DNA from: an uncultured Alphaproteobacteria bacterium
GTDB taxonomy: Bacteria > Pseudomonadota > Alphaproteobacteria > Rhodobacterales > Rhodobacteraceae
Direction of reading: 5' to 3'
Assembly (NCBI GenBank): GCA_902576905.1
Contig: CACGWW010000002.1
Location: 146,801-210,800 of the forward strand
Length of the DNA stretch: 64,000 nucleotides
The notes under the pieces are model-generated. The model had not been told where the DNA came from. It did not search any database and worked only from the letters and a program-made list of their open reading frames with translations. Position numbers and translations under genes: made by a program. This document shows positions 31,914 through 42,157 of this stretch, piece by piece. Positions within the stretch are counted from its first letter, which is position 1, and every line of letters begins with the position of its first letter.

Positions 31914-32765
31914 ATGGTTAATGACGCTGCAAATAATTTTTGGCCATACTCTGAATATAGTAAGTTTCTTGAGACCGATAATTTTGTTTGGCATTATCAA
32001 TTAATTGGGAAACCAGGTAACCCTATTATACTTCTTATCCATGGAGCTGGAGCTTCTTCGCATTCTTGGGCCAATCTAATACCAAAACTTCATAAGTTTC
32101 AAGTTTTGGCGGTTGACCTACCTGGACATAGATTCTCAAAGATAAAAAAAGGAATACGACCTCAACACGATACTATTGTGAGGGATTTGATAATTCTTTT
32201 TGACTCATTAAAGATTAAACCAAACGTCTTTGTAGGTCACTCTATCGGTGCAGTAATCGTTTTGTCCTTAGCCGTTATCTACAAGGGACCGCTATTATCC
32301 ATAGTTCTTATAAATGGTGCACTGGAGAAATTTGAAGGTCCAGCTGGAACGATTTTTCCATTAATGGCACGAGTGTTTTATGCAAGCCCTTTAACTAAAT
32401 ATTGGATAAGGCTTTTTAACAGTGCCGAAACAAGTCTTAGAAAATTCCTTTCAATATCTGGGAGCAATCTTACTATTAAAAATATTGACTACTATATGAA
32501 ACTCATGACTGATGAGGACCATATTACCGGCACTCTGGCATTCATTTCCCATTGGAATATCGGCGATATTGAAAAAAAAATTAAAAAAGTCAGTGTTCAA
32601 ACTCTTTTTTTAGCAGGCATGCGCGATGGGATTGTAAATTATAAAACAACTGTAAGAGCTCACAAAAAAGCATTTAACGCTAAAATAAAGCTTTTTAAAA
32701 GTGAGGGCCATTTGATCCACGAAGTTTCAAGTGCAAAAATTGCCAAAGAGATTAATTCTCTTTAA
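31914..32765 (+). CDS. bchO: BchO, alpha/beta-hydrolase of the Mg-chelatase operon
   Basis: PGC-specific alpha/beta-hydrolase fold protein of 283 residues, conserved after bchD in purple bacteria; its biochemical role is not settled. LIHGAGASSHSW is the oxyanion region, and the nucleophile elbow FVGHSIGAV carries Ser; a late His in KSEGHLIHE would complete the triad. Last gene of crtA-bchI-D-O. It ends convergently 13 bp from the enoyl-CoA hydratase gene, which marks the PGC edge. Confidence 0.9.
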   Translation: MVNDAANNFWPYSEYSKFLETDNFVWHYQLIGKPGNPIILLIHGAGASSHSWANLIPKLHKFQVLAVDLPGHRFSKIKKGIRPQHDTIVRDLIILFDSLKIKPNVFVGHSIGAVIVLSLAVIYKGPLLSIVLINGALEKFEGPAGTIFPLMARVFYASPLTKYWIRLFNSAETSLRKFLSISGSNLTIKNIDYYMKLMTDEDHITGTLAFISHWNIGDIEKKIKKVSVQTLFLAGMRDGIVNYKTTVRAHKKAFNAKIKLFKSEGHLIHEVSSAKIAKEINSL

Positions 32766-32778
32766 GACCGAAGTCAAA

Positions 32779-33552
32779 CTAAGTCCCTGTAAAATTCGGT
32801 TTTTCTTTTTTAAAAAATGACTCTACAGCAGATTTAAAATCGTTGCTCAGCATCAAGGTATCTTGCTCTCTCGCTTCATGATTGAATCTATCACAGTAAG
32901 CTTTAAAAGTATCTTCACGCATTACTTGCTTTGCGGCAGATGCTGCTAAAGGCGATCTTTGCGATAATTCTTCAGCCCAGCTTCTTACGTCGTCAATAAA
33001 GCTGCCATCCTGAAATATTTTGTTGGCCAATCCATAGTTCAGACATTCCTCCGAAGATAGATGGCTACCCGAAACAATTACCTCTAAAGCTTTTCTATAG
33101 CCTAGAGATTTTTGGAGAAGATACGTTGCTCCTCCATCAGGTACCAAGCCAATATTAGAAAACACCATTGAAATACGAGACGAGGCCGCCATCACCGTAA
33201 AATCACAATTCATTGCTAAAGCCGTTCCTATCCCCGCTGCTGATCCGTGTACGGCTGCTATGAAAAGTTTTTGACTTTTTGAGATTATTTCAAATATGGG
33301 AAAATACTCATCTAAAAGCTGTTTTGAAGGAGGCATTTGCCCTCCATCATTTAAATCGGCGCCAGCACAAAAACCAGGTCCCTCTCCTCTCAATATCACT
33401 ATTCTCGTATCTTTATTTTGATCAATTTTCCTCAATTTTTCAGCAAGACTTAACCTGAGTTCTGTATTAAATGTGTTATAATCTTCTGGCCTATTAATTA
33501 AAACCTCGACTATGTGGTCTGTTAAATGCTCTACTTTTATAATTTCTGACAT
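32779..33552 (-). CDS. Enoyl-CoA hydratase/isomerase family protein
   Basis: Crotonase-fold protein, 257 residues, probably in acyl-CoA beta-oxidation or an aromatic-CoA route. CAGADLND and AAVHGSAAGIGTALAMNCD form the two-part oxyanion hole. LVPDGGATYLL places Asp where hydratases have Glu, as in isomerase-type members (PaaG-like, 2-cyclohexenyl-type). It stands alone, facing the end of bchO. Substrate cannot be assigned. Confidence 0.85.
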   Translation of the reverse strand: MSEIIKVEHLTDHIVEVLINRPEDYNTFNTELRLSLAEKLRKIDQNKDTRIVILRGEGPGFCAGADLNDGGQMPPSKQLLDEYFPIFEIISKSQKLFIAAVHGSAAGIGTALAMNCDFTVMAASSRISMVFSNIGLVPDGGATYLLQKSLGYRKALEVIVSGSHLSSEECLNYGLANKIFQDGSFIDDVRSWAEELSQRSPLAASAAKQVMREDTFKAYCDRFNHEAREQDTLMLSNDFKSAVESFFKKEKPNFTGT

Positions 33553-33628
33553 TTAATTCTTTCCTATTATAGTTTCACGTGTACGACTATTGTGATTAAA
33601 GAATACAAGCTTTTAACTGACAAGTTCA

Positions 33629-34849
33629 ATGATCAATATAGATTTTTATATAAAAAATTTACGCTGGCTCTATGTAGTATTTATTCTTACTTTTTGTTCT
33701 GCTTTTGGTCAGACTTTTTTTATTTCATTATACTCGGGAGAAATTAGGGCCGCTTTCGGGTTAACTCATGGTCAATGGGGACTGATCTACTCTTGCGCAA
33801 CTTTATCTTCAGCAATTCTTATCCTCTTTATGGGTGGTTATGCAGATAGATTTTCAGCTAAAAGACTCAGCACGTCGGTCATTTTTGGATTGATTGTTTT
33901 TGTATTTTTAATGGCAAACAATACTTCTACATGGGGGCTAGTTTTTATTATTCTAGGCCTCCGTTTTTTTGGTCAAGGAATGCTTGGGCACATATCAATG
34001 GTCTTTTGTGGCAAATGGTTTTTTAAAAATAAGGGTAAGGCAGTCGCCGTTGCAAACTCTGGTTACACTCTTGCAGAAGCTATAATGCCCACAATATTTG
34101 TTGCTTTAATAGGCCTTCTAAGTTGGCAGACCAGCTGGTATGTATCGATAATAATGAGTATACTAATATTGGCCTCAGTTAGGTTTCTTGCTAAAACAGA
34201 GCGAAACAAGGGCACCAAGCCTCAGAAAGAAAACCAGCAGGTAGGCATGTTGAAAAAATCATGGAAGCGATCCGAGATGTTAAGAAGTTGGGTTTTTTGG
34301 GCAGCAGTGCCGGGGCTAATGACTTCTCCCATGATTACAACAACCCTTTTCTTCCACCAAGTTCATTTAGTGGAAATAAAAAATTGGGATCTTTCAACGT
34401 ATGTACTATTTATTCCAGCCTATTCAGCCGCAACTCTTTTTTCTTTGTATTTAATCGGTTATTTGGTGGATAAACTTTCCACAAAATTGATTCTACCTGT
34501 TTTTCTTTTTCCTCTCATCTCAGGGTTATTACTCTTATCGATCGCTACATGCTACTTGGAATTACTCCTTATCTTTATCCTGTTAGGTTTAAGCGCAGGG
34601 GCATACATCGTAGTATATGGAACTTTTTTCCCAGAATTCTTCGGGTCTTTATATCTAGGGTCAGTGCGTACGGTTGGAGTAACCATTATGGTTTTCAGTT
34701 CTGCTATAGGACCTGTTTTAAGTGGTTATTTTATAGACTTAGGCTATCTCATTGATCATCAGTTCAAATTTTTTGCTGCATTTTCGGTGTTTGCTTCCTT
34801 ATTATTTTTAACTATCAATCTTAGGGTAAAGCTCCCTGAAAATCCTTAA
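33629..34849 (+). CDS. MFS transporter (monocarboxylate/oxalate-formate antiporter-like)
   Basis: A 406-residue 12-helix major facilitator protein. The inter-helix 2-3 motif GGYADRFSAKR matches the MFS signature. The early FISLYSGEIRAAFGLTHGQWGLIYS and RFFGQGMLGHISM resemble the OFA/monocarboxylate branch. Substrate unknown. It is in line with the acetoacetyl-CoA synthetase gene 130 bp downstream, so a keto-acid or hydroxybutyrate-type substrate is conceivable, but this is inference. Confidence 0.8.
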   Translation: MINIDFYIKNLRWLYVVFILTFCSAFGQTFFISLYSGEIRAAFGLTHGQWGLIYSCATLSSAILILFMGGYADRFSAKRLSTSVIFGLIVFVFLMANNTSTWGLVFIILGLRFFGQGMLGHISMVFCGKWFFKNKGKAVAVANSGYTLAEAIMPTIFVALIGLLSWQTSWYVSIIMSILILASVRFLAKTERNKGTKPQKENQQVGMLKKSWKRSEMLRSWVFWAAVPGLMTSPMITTTLFFHQVHLVEIKNWDLSTYVLFIPAYSAATLFSLYLIGYLVDKLSTKLILPVFLFPLISGLLLLSIATCYLELLLIFILLGLSAGAYIVVYGTFFPEFFGSLYLGSVRTVGVTIMVFSSAIGPVLSGYFIDLGYLIDHQFKFFAAFSVFASLLFLTINLRVKLPENP

Positions 34850-34870
34850 AGTAAAAATTTAAAAGCGTTT

Positions 34871-34981
34871 ATGATTGGAGTTATGTTGCGCTATAATGAT
34901 AAAGAGAAACTGAAGCTAGCGTGTGCGGACTATATATTAAATGACCCCAGCGAATTAGTTAAAATATTAAGAGGCCTCTAA
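34871..34981 (+). CDS. Small ORF (36 aa) abutting acetoacetyl-CoA synthetase
   Basis: It encodes MIGVMLRYNDKEKLKLACAD followed by YILNDPSELVKILRGL. The predicted peptide is amphipathic-helical and charged. Its TAA (34979-34981) is directly followed by the ATG of the next gene, which suggests translational coupling. An inner ATG at 34883 would give 32 residues. There is no convincing ribosome-binding site and I recognise no family. It may be a leader or coupling peptide, or a chance ORF. Confidence 0.4.
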   Translation: MIGVMLRYNDKEKLKLACADYILNDPSELVKILRGL

Positions 34982-36928
34982 ATGGATAAACCTGAAATCA
35001 TTTGGCAACCAAGTAGTGAAAGTAGAAAGTCGAGCAACCTATATCGGTTTATTGAATTTGCAAATCAAAGGTACTCACAATTAATAAAAACAGAATACCA
35101 AGATATTTGGGATTGGTCAGTCAATAATGTCGAAAAGTTTTGGTCTTTGATGTGGGATTTTTCTGAAATAAAAGGAAGCAAGGGCACAAAAATTACTAAA
35201 AATTATGGGCGGATGCCTGGCGCTAGGTTTTTTCCAGATGCAAAACTAAACTATGCAGAAAACCTACTCCGAGCTGCAGATAATGCTATAGCTATAGAGG
35301 AATTTAGAGAAGATGAGTACTCGAATGCATTAACCAGAAAAGAACTTGAAAGTAAGGCCCTTAAAATGGCTGGTTGGATGAAAGGCAAGGGGGTCAAGAA
35401 AGGGGATCGTGTCTGCGCTTACATGCCCAACTGTTCTGAAACAATTATATCGATGCTCGCTACTTCTGCCTTAGGAGCTATTTTTTCTTCCTGTTCGAGC
35501 GACTTCGGTATTGAGGGGGTTATAGATCGCTTTGAACAAATAGAGCCCAAAATTATGATTGCTACGAACGGCTACCTTTATAATGGAAAGGTTATAGATA
35601 GATCAGAGGAAATTAAAACAATATCCAAACGCCTTCCCTCGTTAGAACATATTATTGTTGTTGAATATATAAGTTCTTCCAAAGACATTGATAATTTTAC
35701 AAATTTTAAAGCTGTTTTTCAGTCAGACAGATTAGAAAACTATGTTTTGTGTAAATTTAATGACCCCCTATATATTGTTTTTTCATCGGGTACCACTGGC
35801 AAACCTAAATGCATAACACACAGCATAGGAGGCGTTCTAATTCAACACGCAAAAGAACACCTGCTTCATATAAATTTAAGCGAAAAGCAGAAAATGTTCT
35901 ATTTTACTACTTGTGGTTGGATGATGTGGAACTGGTTGGTTGGCTCCCTATTTTGTAAAAGCTCTATAGTCCTCTATGAAGGAAGTCCATTTTATCCAAA
36001 TCCCGAACATCTGTGGAAAATAGCTGAAAAATCGAAGGTGAGCATATTCGGTACATCAGCAAAGTATATCGATGCACTTTCAAAATCTAATATAGTTCCC
36101 AAGAAACACTTCATGTTGAGCAATCTACGAACTATTTGTTCAACTGGCTCTCCACTCAGCCCGGATAGTTATGATTACATTTTGAACAATATAAAACCAG
36201 ATGTGCAGATTGCATCGATTTCTGGTGGAACAGATCTTCTCAGCTGTTTTGTTTTAAGTAACCCTTTGAGTCCTGTAATCAAAGGTCAAATCCAATGCAG
36301 AGCACTCGCAATGGACGTGGATATTTTCAACGAGTATGGAGACAGTTTGGTTAACATGGAAGGTGAGCTTGTATGCAAAATTCCATTCCCATCAATGCCC
36401 ATAAAGTTTTGGAATGATCAAAATGATACAAAATATAAACAAGCATATTTTGAAAAATTTAAAGGGGTATGGCGGCACGGGGATTGGGCCAAAATAACTG
36501 AGCGCGGTACGGTGGTAATTTACGGTAGATCAGATGCAACCCTAAATCCTGGCGGAGTGAGGATTGGCACTGCCGAGATATATAATACCGTTGAGAAACT
36601 CAATGAAATTGCTGAGTCCATCGTAATAGCACAAAATTGGAATAATGATGTTAGAATTGTTTTATTTCTAAAGTTACAAGATGACTATAAGCTAACTGAA
36701 AATCTTAAAGAAAAAGTAGTTAATCAGATAAGAACAAATCTAACCCCAAGACATATACCAGCTAAAGTAGTTGCTGTTCCAGATATTCCTCGAACGCGTT
36801 CTGGGAAAATAACTGAGCTAGCAGTTAGAGATATTGTACACGGAAAAGAAATTAGAAATAAAGAAGCTTTGGCTAACCCAGAGGCCCTAATCCATTTTGC
36901 CAACATACCTGAATTAAATACAGGTTAA
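34982..36928 (+). CDS. aacS: Acetoacetyl-CoA synthetase
   Basis: ANL-superfamily enzyme activating acetoacetate to acetoacetyl-CoA with ATP, linking ketone bodies/PHB metabolism to central carbon. It has 648 residues, the family size. The P-loop is FSSGTTGKPKCI, the adenine motif is near GGTDLLSCF, and the C-terminal catalytic lysine is in TRSGKITELAVRD. The N-terminal WSVNNVEKFWSLMWDF and ARFFPDAKLNYAENLL blocks are typical of AacS rather than acetyl-CoA synthetase. It ends 4 bp from the convergent trkH. Confidence 0.93.
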   Translation: MDKPEIIWQPSSESRKSSNLYRFIEFANQRYSQLIKTEYQDIWDWSVNNVEKFWSLMWDFSEIKGSKGTKITKNYGRMPGARFFPDAKLNYAENLLRAADNAIAIEEFREDEYSNALTRKELESKALKMAGWMKGKGVKKGDRVCAYMPNCSETIISMLATSALGAIFSSCSSDFGIEGVIDRFEQIEPKIMIATNGYLYNGKVIDRSEEIKTISKRLPSLEHIIVVEYISSSKDIDNFTNFKAVFQSDRLENYVLCKFNDPLYIVFSSGTTGKPKCITHSIGGVLIQHAKEHLLHINLSEKQKMFYFTTCGWMMWNWLVGSLFCKSSIVLYEGSPFYPNPEHLWKIAEKSKVSIFGTSAKYIDALSKSNIVPKKHFMLSNLRTICSTGSPLSPDSYDYILNNIKPDVQIASISGGTDLLSCFVLSNPLSPVIKGQIQCRALAMDVDIFNEYGDSLVNMEGELVCKIPFPSMPIKFWNDQNDTKYKQAYFEKFKGVWRHGDWAKITERGTVVIYGRSDATLNPGGVRIGTAEIYNTVEKLNEIAESIVIAQNWNNDVRIVLFLKLQDDYKLTENLKEKVVNQIRTNLTPRHIPAKVVAVPDIPRTRSGKITELAVRDIVHGKEIRNKEALANPEALIHFANIPELNTG

Positions 36929-36932
36929 TATC

Positions 36933-38381
36933 TTATTGCTTCCAAAAGATGGGTAGGAAAAATGCCATTGCCACTAGAAGTTCTAATCTTCCTAAAATCA
37001 TTGCCAATATTAAAATATATTTTTCAACGTCATCAAGGCTCTTGAAGCTTCCCGATGGACCAATTATTTCACCTATTCCAGGGCCAACATTTGCTAATGC
37101 AGTAGTTGCTCCAGATATAGCGGTAATAAAATCTAACCCACAAAAAGCCAAACTTAACGTTACTAAAATGAGACAGGCAAAAAAACAACAGATCATTGTT
37201 ACTGTTGAGCGATAAATGTCTTGATCAACAAGTTTGTTTCCATATCTCAATAGGAATACTCCCTTCGAATAAATTAGCTGTCTTAAGGATGTCTTAATTA
37301 CTTGCCCAAGTACAATAAATCTATAGACCTTTATTCCCCCGGCAGTGGAACCCGCACAACCTCCAATAAAAATTAAAAAGAAAAACAAGACTGGACCTAA
37401 AGAGCCATAATTCATGAAGTCACCACTAGAATATCCTGTTGTCGTTATTATAGAAACCACATTGAAAATATATTCAGTGTTTACATGAATTGATTTTGCT
37501 ACCCCTCCATTTTGGTAAAGTATCAACAAAGTACAAGAAAAAAGAATAATTAATATAAAGGTGAATACCTGTGGGTCTAATTTGGGAATATTTCGGGTAA
37601 AAAAAATTGCAACAAATACGCTAAAAGGTAGACCTCCCACTATCATAAAGAGGATTGCAACCCACAGAACAGACGAACTATCATAATAACCAAGAGACTC
37701 ATCGTGAGTTGAGAAACCACCGGTTGCCACGGTAGTCATACCATGAGTTAAAGCATCGAATGGTGTCAATCCGACGAAAAGATAAGCAACGACACACGCC
37801 AAAGATAAAATAAAATAAATAATGATGATTGATCTTGAGATTTCTACTAATCTTGGAAGGGGCTTATCAGATCTATCCGAACTTTCCATTTTAAATAGCT
37901 GCATTCCACCAATCCTCAAAAAAGGAAGTAAAATTAGCCCTAATGAAAGTATGCCTAGGCCTCCAACCCATTGCATCAAAGCTCTCCATAAAAGAATTGG
38001 CCGATCATAGCTTAGAATGTCTGTCATTATAGTTGACCCAGTGGTCGTAAGTCCGGAGGTTGCTTCAAACAAAGCATCTACGAAACTTAAGTTTGCAGAT
38101 GAATTGGCTAATGGTATTGCACATAAAATTGGCAACAAAAACCACAACATATTAACCACTAATATTCCAAATCTCGGGGTAATTTTTGGTTGATCACCAA
38201 AACAAGCAATTACCACTAAAACACAAACTATCGCAGCCATTAAACCTGACCAAAGGAAAGATATGCCTCCCTCCCAACCAGTGAGGACAGAAGTTATCCA
38301 CGGAATTAACATTAAAAAAGAAAAAAATAATCCGACATATGCGACTATTAGTCCTGCTGACCTTACTTCTTTTAATAGCAT
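36933..38381 (-). CDS. trkH: Potassium uptake protein TrkH
   Basis: Membrane subunit of the Trk/Ktr K+ uptake system, 482 residues with four repeated M1-P-M2 units. The four selectivity-filter segments are readable: SGLTTTGST, TTVATGGFST, ITTTGYSSGD and LANVGPG. The peripheral NAD-binding TrkA subunit is not encoded nearby. It is transcribed away from LptF. Confidence 0.93.
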   Translation of the reverse strand: MLLKEVRSAGLIVAYVGLFFSFLMLIPWITSVLTGWEGGISFLWSGLMAAIVCVLVVIACFGDQPKITPRFGILVVNMLWFLLPILCAIPLANSSANLSFVDALFEATSGLTTTGSTIMTDILSYDRPILLWRALMQWVGGLGILSLGLILLPFLRIGGMQLFKMESSDRSDKPLPRLVEISRSIIIIYFILSLACVVAYLFVGLTPFDALTHGMTTVATGGFSTHDESLGYYDSSSVLWVAILFMIVGGLPFSVFVAIFFTRNIPKLDPQVFTFILIILFSCTLLILYQNGGVAKSIHVNTEYIFNVVSIITTTGYSSGDFMNYGSLGPVLFFFLIFIGGCAGSTAGGIKVYRFIVLGQVIKTSLRQLIYSKGVFLLRYGNKLVDQDIYRSTVTMICCFFACLILVTLSLAFCGLDFITAISGATTALANVGPGIGEIIGPSGSFKSLDDVEKYILILAMILGRLELLVAMAFFLPIFWKQ

Positions 38382-38488
38382 CGCTAAAACTTATTTGAAT
38401 TTTAAAAAAATTACAATAATTGATGTATTGGCAAAATTCTCGTAGGGATGCTATTTACTGTTTTTGATTTCTCCTCAAGATCGTATCC

Positions 38489-39583
38489 CTAGGCAAATGT
38501 ATCTTTTAGATTAATGACTAATGATATTGCCACAAGAACTACTAAAGGCGGAAGATAGATAAGTAAAAACGTATCTGGATTGAGAACAAGAAGTGATTTC
38601 AGTGAAATAATGGCTACTTGCATTACCAATGCTACCAGTGACAGGAAAATAACAATTACAGTAGTTCTATATTTTTCTCTGTTGAAAACTATTAGAGCTA
38701 ACCCTCCAAGCATACATAATGCAATTGGAGACAATATCGACGATAGCTTCATATGGCTCTCTGCCAAATATTCAGAGGAGGTATAGTCAGTTAATTCAGC
38801 AAGTTCTTTAGATTTCATAATTCCCGTAATTGGTGAAACGTCGGATGGTGAGGCCAGGTAATACTGAGTTTCAGGTATAAAGGAATTTAAGTTAATTCCA
38901 AATCTCTCAAATCTCACAGACACTATACTCTTTTCATTTTTTGAAACGATCTGCAGCTCTCCATCCTGCATAATTAAATCTCTAATACTATTATTATCTC
39001 TAATAGCAGCCTCTTTCGCGGAATATAATAATGAATAATTATCATTCCGATCATCAAAGACAAATACTCCAGTCATTTGATTCTCTTCCAATTTATCTCT
39101 GACATAAATAGTCACACCAGATATTGGATGTAAAAACTTACCACTATCAATAAATTTTGTGGCGAAGTTTTGTTCGATATTAAAAAAAATAGACTGAAGT
39201 TTAAAGGCACTTTTTGGCAATACAAAAAATGTTATTAAAAATAGGATTAGACTGACAGTTAATCCAAATATAAAAATTATTTTTGTAAAAGAAAGAAATG
39301 AAAAGCCTGAGCTTGTGATAGCTACAATTTCAGTTTCAGAAACAAGTTTATTTATAGCATAGATAGTTGAAAAAAAAGCTGCAACCGGTATTACAAAATA
39401 GGCTACCTGGGGAATTGTATGCATTGCCACATTAAAAAATATACCAAGCGGCTGCTTGTTTAAAACTAAAGTTTCAAGCTTTGGAAGAATTTGAACCAAC
39501 CATAGTATACCGATAAACGTGAACGAAAATATCACAAATGGTTTTAATAGCTCGATATATAGATATTTGTTTATCAGCTTCAT
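38489..39583 (-). CDS. LptF/LptG family LPS-export permease (LptF-like)
   Basis: Inner-membrane component of the lipopolysaccharide transport ABC system. It has 364 residues: helices at the N-terminus (LLKPFVIFSFTFIGILWLVQIL, then two more), a central periplasmic beta-jellyroll of about 170-260, and three C-terminal helices. The segment NKLVSETEIVAITSSGFS is the cytoplasmic coupling region shared by LptF and LptG. LptF is favoured by length and N-terminus, but the partner permease gene is not in this window. Confidence 0.8.
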   Translation of the reverse strand: MKLINKYLYIELLKPFVIFSFTFIGILWLVQILPKLETLVLNKQPLGIFFNVAMHTIPQVAYFVIPVAAFFSTIYAINKLVSETEIVAITSSGFSFLSFTKIIFIFGLTVSLILFLITFFVLPKSAFKLQSIFFNIEQNFATKFIDSGKFLHPISGVTIYVRDKLEENQMTGVFVFDDRNDNYSLLYSAKEAAIRDNNSIRDLIMQDGELQIVSKNEKSIVSVRFERFGINLNSFIPETQYYLASPSDVSPITGIMKSKELAELTDYTSSEYLAESHMKLSSILSPIALCMLGGLALIVFNREKYRTTVIVIFLSLVALVMQVAIISLKSLLVLNPDTFLLIYLPPLVVLVAISLVINLKDTFA

Positions 39584-39788
39584 TTAGAAATTATTCTTTA
39601 TACACCAAATTAGGCACGATTTTTGCTCTTTAGTTAACGTTAATAGAGCGTATTTCCTCATACGTCAAAAGGTTAGCTCCTAAATAAGCTCGTGCAGGCC
39701 ACGGTTAGTCTGCGTTTTTCTTTCATTATAAAATCAATTTATATATCATATATTAAGCATTTTTGTGAAACATAAATAGGTTAAATAT

Positions 39789-41453
39789 ATGGATACCAGT
39801 GAAAAAATCACCCTACGAACTAGCGAGTTGATTACTAAATATTCAACTTCCTCAAAGAGTGTTCATTATCTGCTCTGCGATCAATATCCTGCGACTAAAC
39901 TTGCGTATAAAATAATAAACGAAAATATGGAAGAATATGCTCTTTCATATGGAGAACTAAAAACTCAGTCCATTTTGATAGCAAATGGATTGAAACAAAG
40001 AGGCATCAAAAAAGGTGATAGAATTGCCACGCTTATGGGGAAAAGCAAAGAGTACATTATCACTTTATTGGCGATCTGGAGAATAGGAGCCGTTCACGTC
40101 CCCTTATTCACGGCTTTCTCTACGCCAGCTATAACGCTTAGAGTGAATGGAAGTAATTCTAAAATAGTCTTCTGTGACCAAAAACAGCAGTCAAAACTTA
40201 AACCATCGGATGACTTTGCGCCAAATAGTAAAGTCGAAGTTATTACAACCGCTAGTTTTGATCAAACACCCAATTGGACTTTTAGATGGGAGGATTTATT
40301 AGTGACTGATAATCACTTTAAGGACGAGCCAGGTTTAGATCCAGATGCACCTATTATTCACATTTTTACATCTGGAACAACGGGTGAGCCAAAAGGTGTT
40401 AGTCTTCCTGTAAAAGCTCTTTCATGCATAGAAGCATACGGAGAATTCGCTTATGATTTAAGACAGACCGATGTCTTTTGGAATGCAGCTGATCCAGGTT
40501 GGGCTTATGGACTTTACTGTGGTATTCTTGTGACATTAACCACGGGTACCCCAGCTATTTTGTTTGAAGGTGGTTTCAGTGCACAAGCAACTATTGACAT
40601 AATAGAAAAGCAAAAAATCACAAATTTTGCCGCCGCACCGACAGTCTATCGCTCACTTCGGGCTGACGGAATAAAAATTTCAAACAAACATAAACTCCGA
40701 TGTTTATCAAGTGCAGGAGAGCCTTTAACCCCTGAAATCAATGAATGGGCAAAGTCTTTCTTTGGCCTCTCTGTCCATGACCATTATGGTCAGACAGAAA
40801 CTAGTATGGTTATAAATAACCATCATCACCCAGAACTCAAAACAGAATTGCGGGATGGTTCCATGGGTAAAGTAATGCCAGGTTGGTCAGCTACTGTTCT
40901 CAAAAATAATGAAGATATACCAGAAAAACCCGGAGTCCCAGGGCGTGTTGCCTTTATTATTGATAAAAGTCCTTTTTCCTGGTTTACAGGTTATGTTGGT
41001 AATCCTAAAAAAAGTGCTGAAAAATTTTCAAAAGATAAAAAGTATTATTTAACTGGAGATACTGGGTCAGTAGATAAAGATGGTTATTTCTACTTCTCCA
41101 CAAGGGATGACGATGTGATTATTATGGCAGGCTATAGAATTGGGCCTTTCGAAGTTGAGTCTGCTCTGAGCACTCATAATGCAGTTGCAGAATGTGCAGT
41201 AATTGCTACCCCAGATAAGGTAAGGGGTGAAGTAATTGAGGCTTTTGTAGTTTTAATGCCTGGAACAGAGAAAAGCGATCAACTTACTCAGGACCTTCAA
41301 AGGTGGGTAAAAACGAATTTTGCTGCTCATGCATATCCAAGAAATATAACTTACGTAGGCGAATTACCGAAAACGCCAAGTGGAAAAATTCAGCGCTTTG
41401 TTCTTAGAGAGCGACGAAAAGATGAAATTTTAAGGGAACAGAATAGTGGATAA
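39789..41453 (+). CDS. AMP-dependent acyl-CoA synthetase
   Basis: ANL-superfamily adenylating enzyme, 554 residues. The P-loop is FTSGTTGEPKG, the adenine motif HDHYGQTE, the hinge region TGDTGSVDKDGYFYF, and the C-terminal catalytic Lys is in PSGKIQRF. It resembles acetyl/propionyl or medium-chain acyl-CoA synthetases; the substrate is not fixed. Its last 8 nt overlap a nitroreductase gene, so the two are cotranscribed. Confidence 0.85.
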   Translation: MDTSEKITLRTSELITKYSTSSKSVHYLLCDQYPATKLAYKIINENMEEYALSYGELKTQSILIANGLKQRGIKKGDRIATLMGKSKEYIITLLAIWRIGAVHVPLFTAFSTPAITLRVNGSNSKIVFCDQKQQSKLKPSDDFAPNSKVEVITTASFDQTPNWTFRWEDLLVTDNHFKDEPGLDPDAPIIHIFTSGTTGEPKGVSLPVKALSCIEAYGEFAYDLRQTDVFWNAADPGWAYGLYCGILVTLTTGTPAILFEGGFSAQATIDIIEKQKITNFAAAPTVYRSLRADGIKISNKHKLRCLSSAGEPLTPEINEWAKSFFGLSVHDHYGQTETSMVINNHHHPELKTELRDGSMGKVMPGWSATVLKNNEDIPEKPGVPGRVAFIIDKSPFSWFTGYVGNPKKSAEKFSKDKKYYLTGDTGSVDKDGYFYFSTRDDDVIIMAGYRIGPFEVESALSTHNAVAECAVIATPDKVRGEVIEAFVVLMPGTEKSDQLTQDLQRWVKTNFAAHAYPRNITYVGELPKTPSGKIQRFVLRERRKDEILREQNSG

Positions 41454-42138
41454 TATTATTGACTCAAAGGGCTTAGATAATTTAATCAAAAAAATTGTTA
41501 GTGAAAGATCCTCTAAAAGAAATTTTTTACCTGATCCAGTAAGTATCGACCTTGTTAAAGAAATAATTCAAGATGCTTCAAGAGCACCTTCTGGGACCAA
41601 TACTCAACCGTGGAAAGTGACATGTGTCACAGGAGAAACAAAGAAAAAATTAACAAATGCTGTTTTAGAAGCCGCAGAGACAGGTAACTCCGATTTAGAA
41701 TATAAATATATGCCATCTAAACTGAAAGAACCGTACTTATCCAGAAAAAGAGCGGTTGGTTATGCACTCTACGAACTTTATGGAATAAAAAGAGATGACT
41801 ACCCTGCGAGAAAAGCCGCGATGTTACGTAACTTCGAATTTTTTGGAGCCCCAGTTGGGCTTTTTTTTCGGATGGATCGAGAGCTTTTATACGGATCCTG
41901 GCTTGATGTTGGAATGTTTATGCAAAATGTTATGATACTCGCTAGAGGTAAGGGTCTGGAAACGTGTCCCCAACAAGCGTGGTGTGAGTTTGGGTCTGTT
42001 GTACACAAAGTGCTGGATATTCCTGATGATGAAATAATAATTTCAGGAATGTCGATGGGATATGCTGCAGAAGCACCTGAAAATACGTTAGTAAGCGAAC
42101 GAACGCCTTTAGATGAATTCACTACCTTTCTTAATTGA
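41446..42138 (+). CDS. Nitroreductase-family flavoprotein
   Basis: FMN-dependent NAD(P)H oxidoreductase of 230 residues. SERSSKRNFLPDPV and DASRAPSGTNTQPWKVTCV are the FMN-phosphate-binding signature of the NfsB/NfnB group, and the C-terminal SGMSMGYAAEAPEN is typical. The start is GTG 41446 within the 3' end of the acyl-CoA synthetase gene. Natural substrate unknown; the coupling suggests a role linked to acyl-CoA or quinone metabolism, which is inference. Confidence 0.85.
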   Translation: MDNIIDSKGLDNLIKKIVSERSSKRNFLPDPVSIDLVKEIIQDASRAPSGTNTQPWKVTCVTGETKKKLTNAVLEAAETGNSDLEYKYMPSKLKEPYLSRKRAVGYALYELYGIKRDDYPARKAAMLRNFEFFGAPVGLFFRMDRELLYGSWLDVGMFMQNVMILARGKGLETCPQQAWCEFGSVVHKVLDIPDDEIIISGMSMGYAAEAPENTLVSERTPLDEFTTFLN

Positions 42139-42157
42139 TAGTTATTAACTGTCTTAT

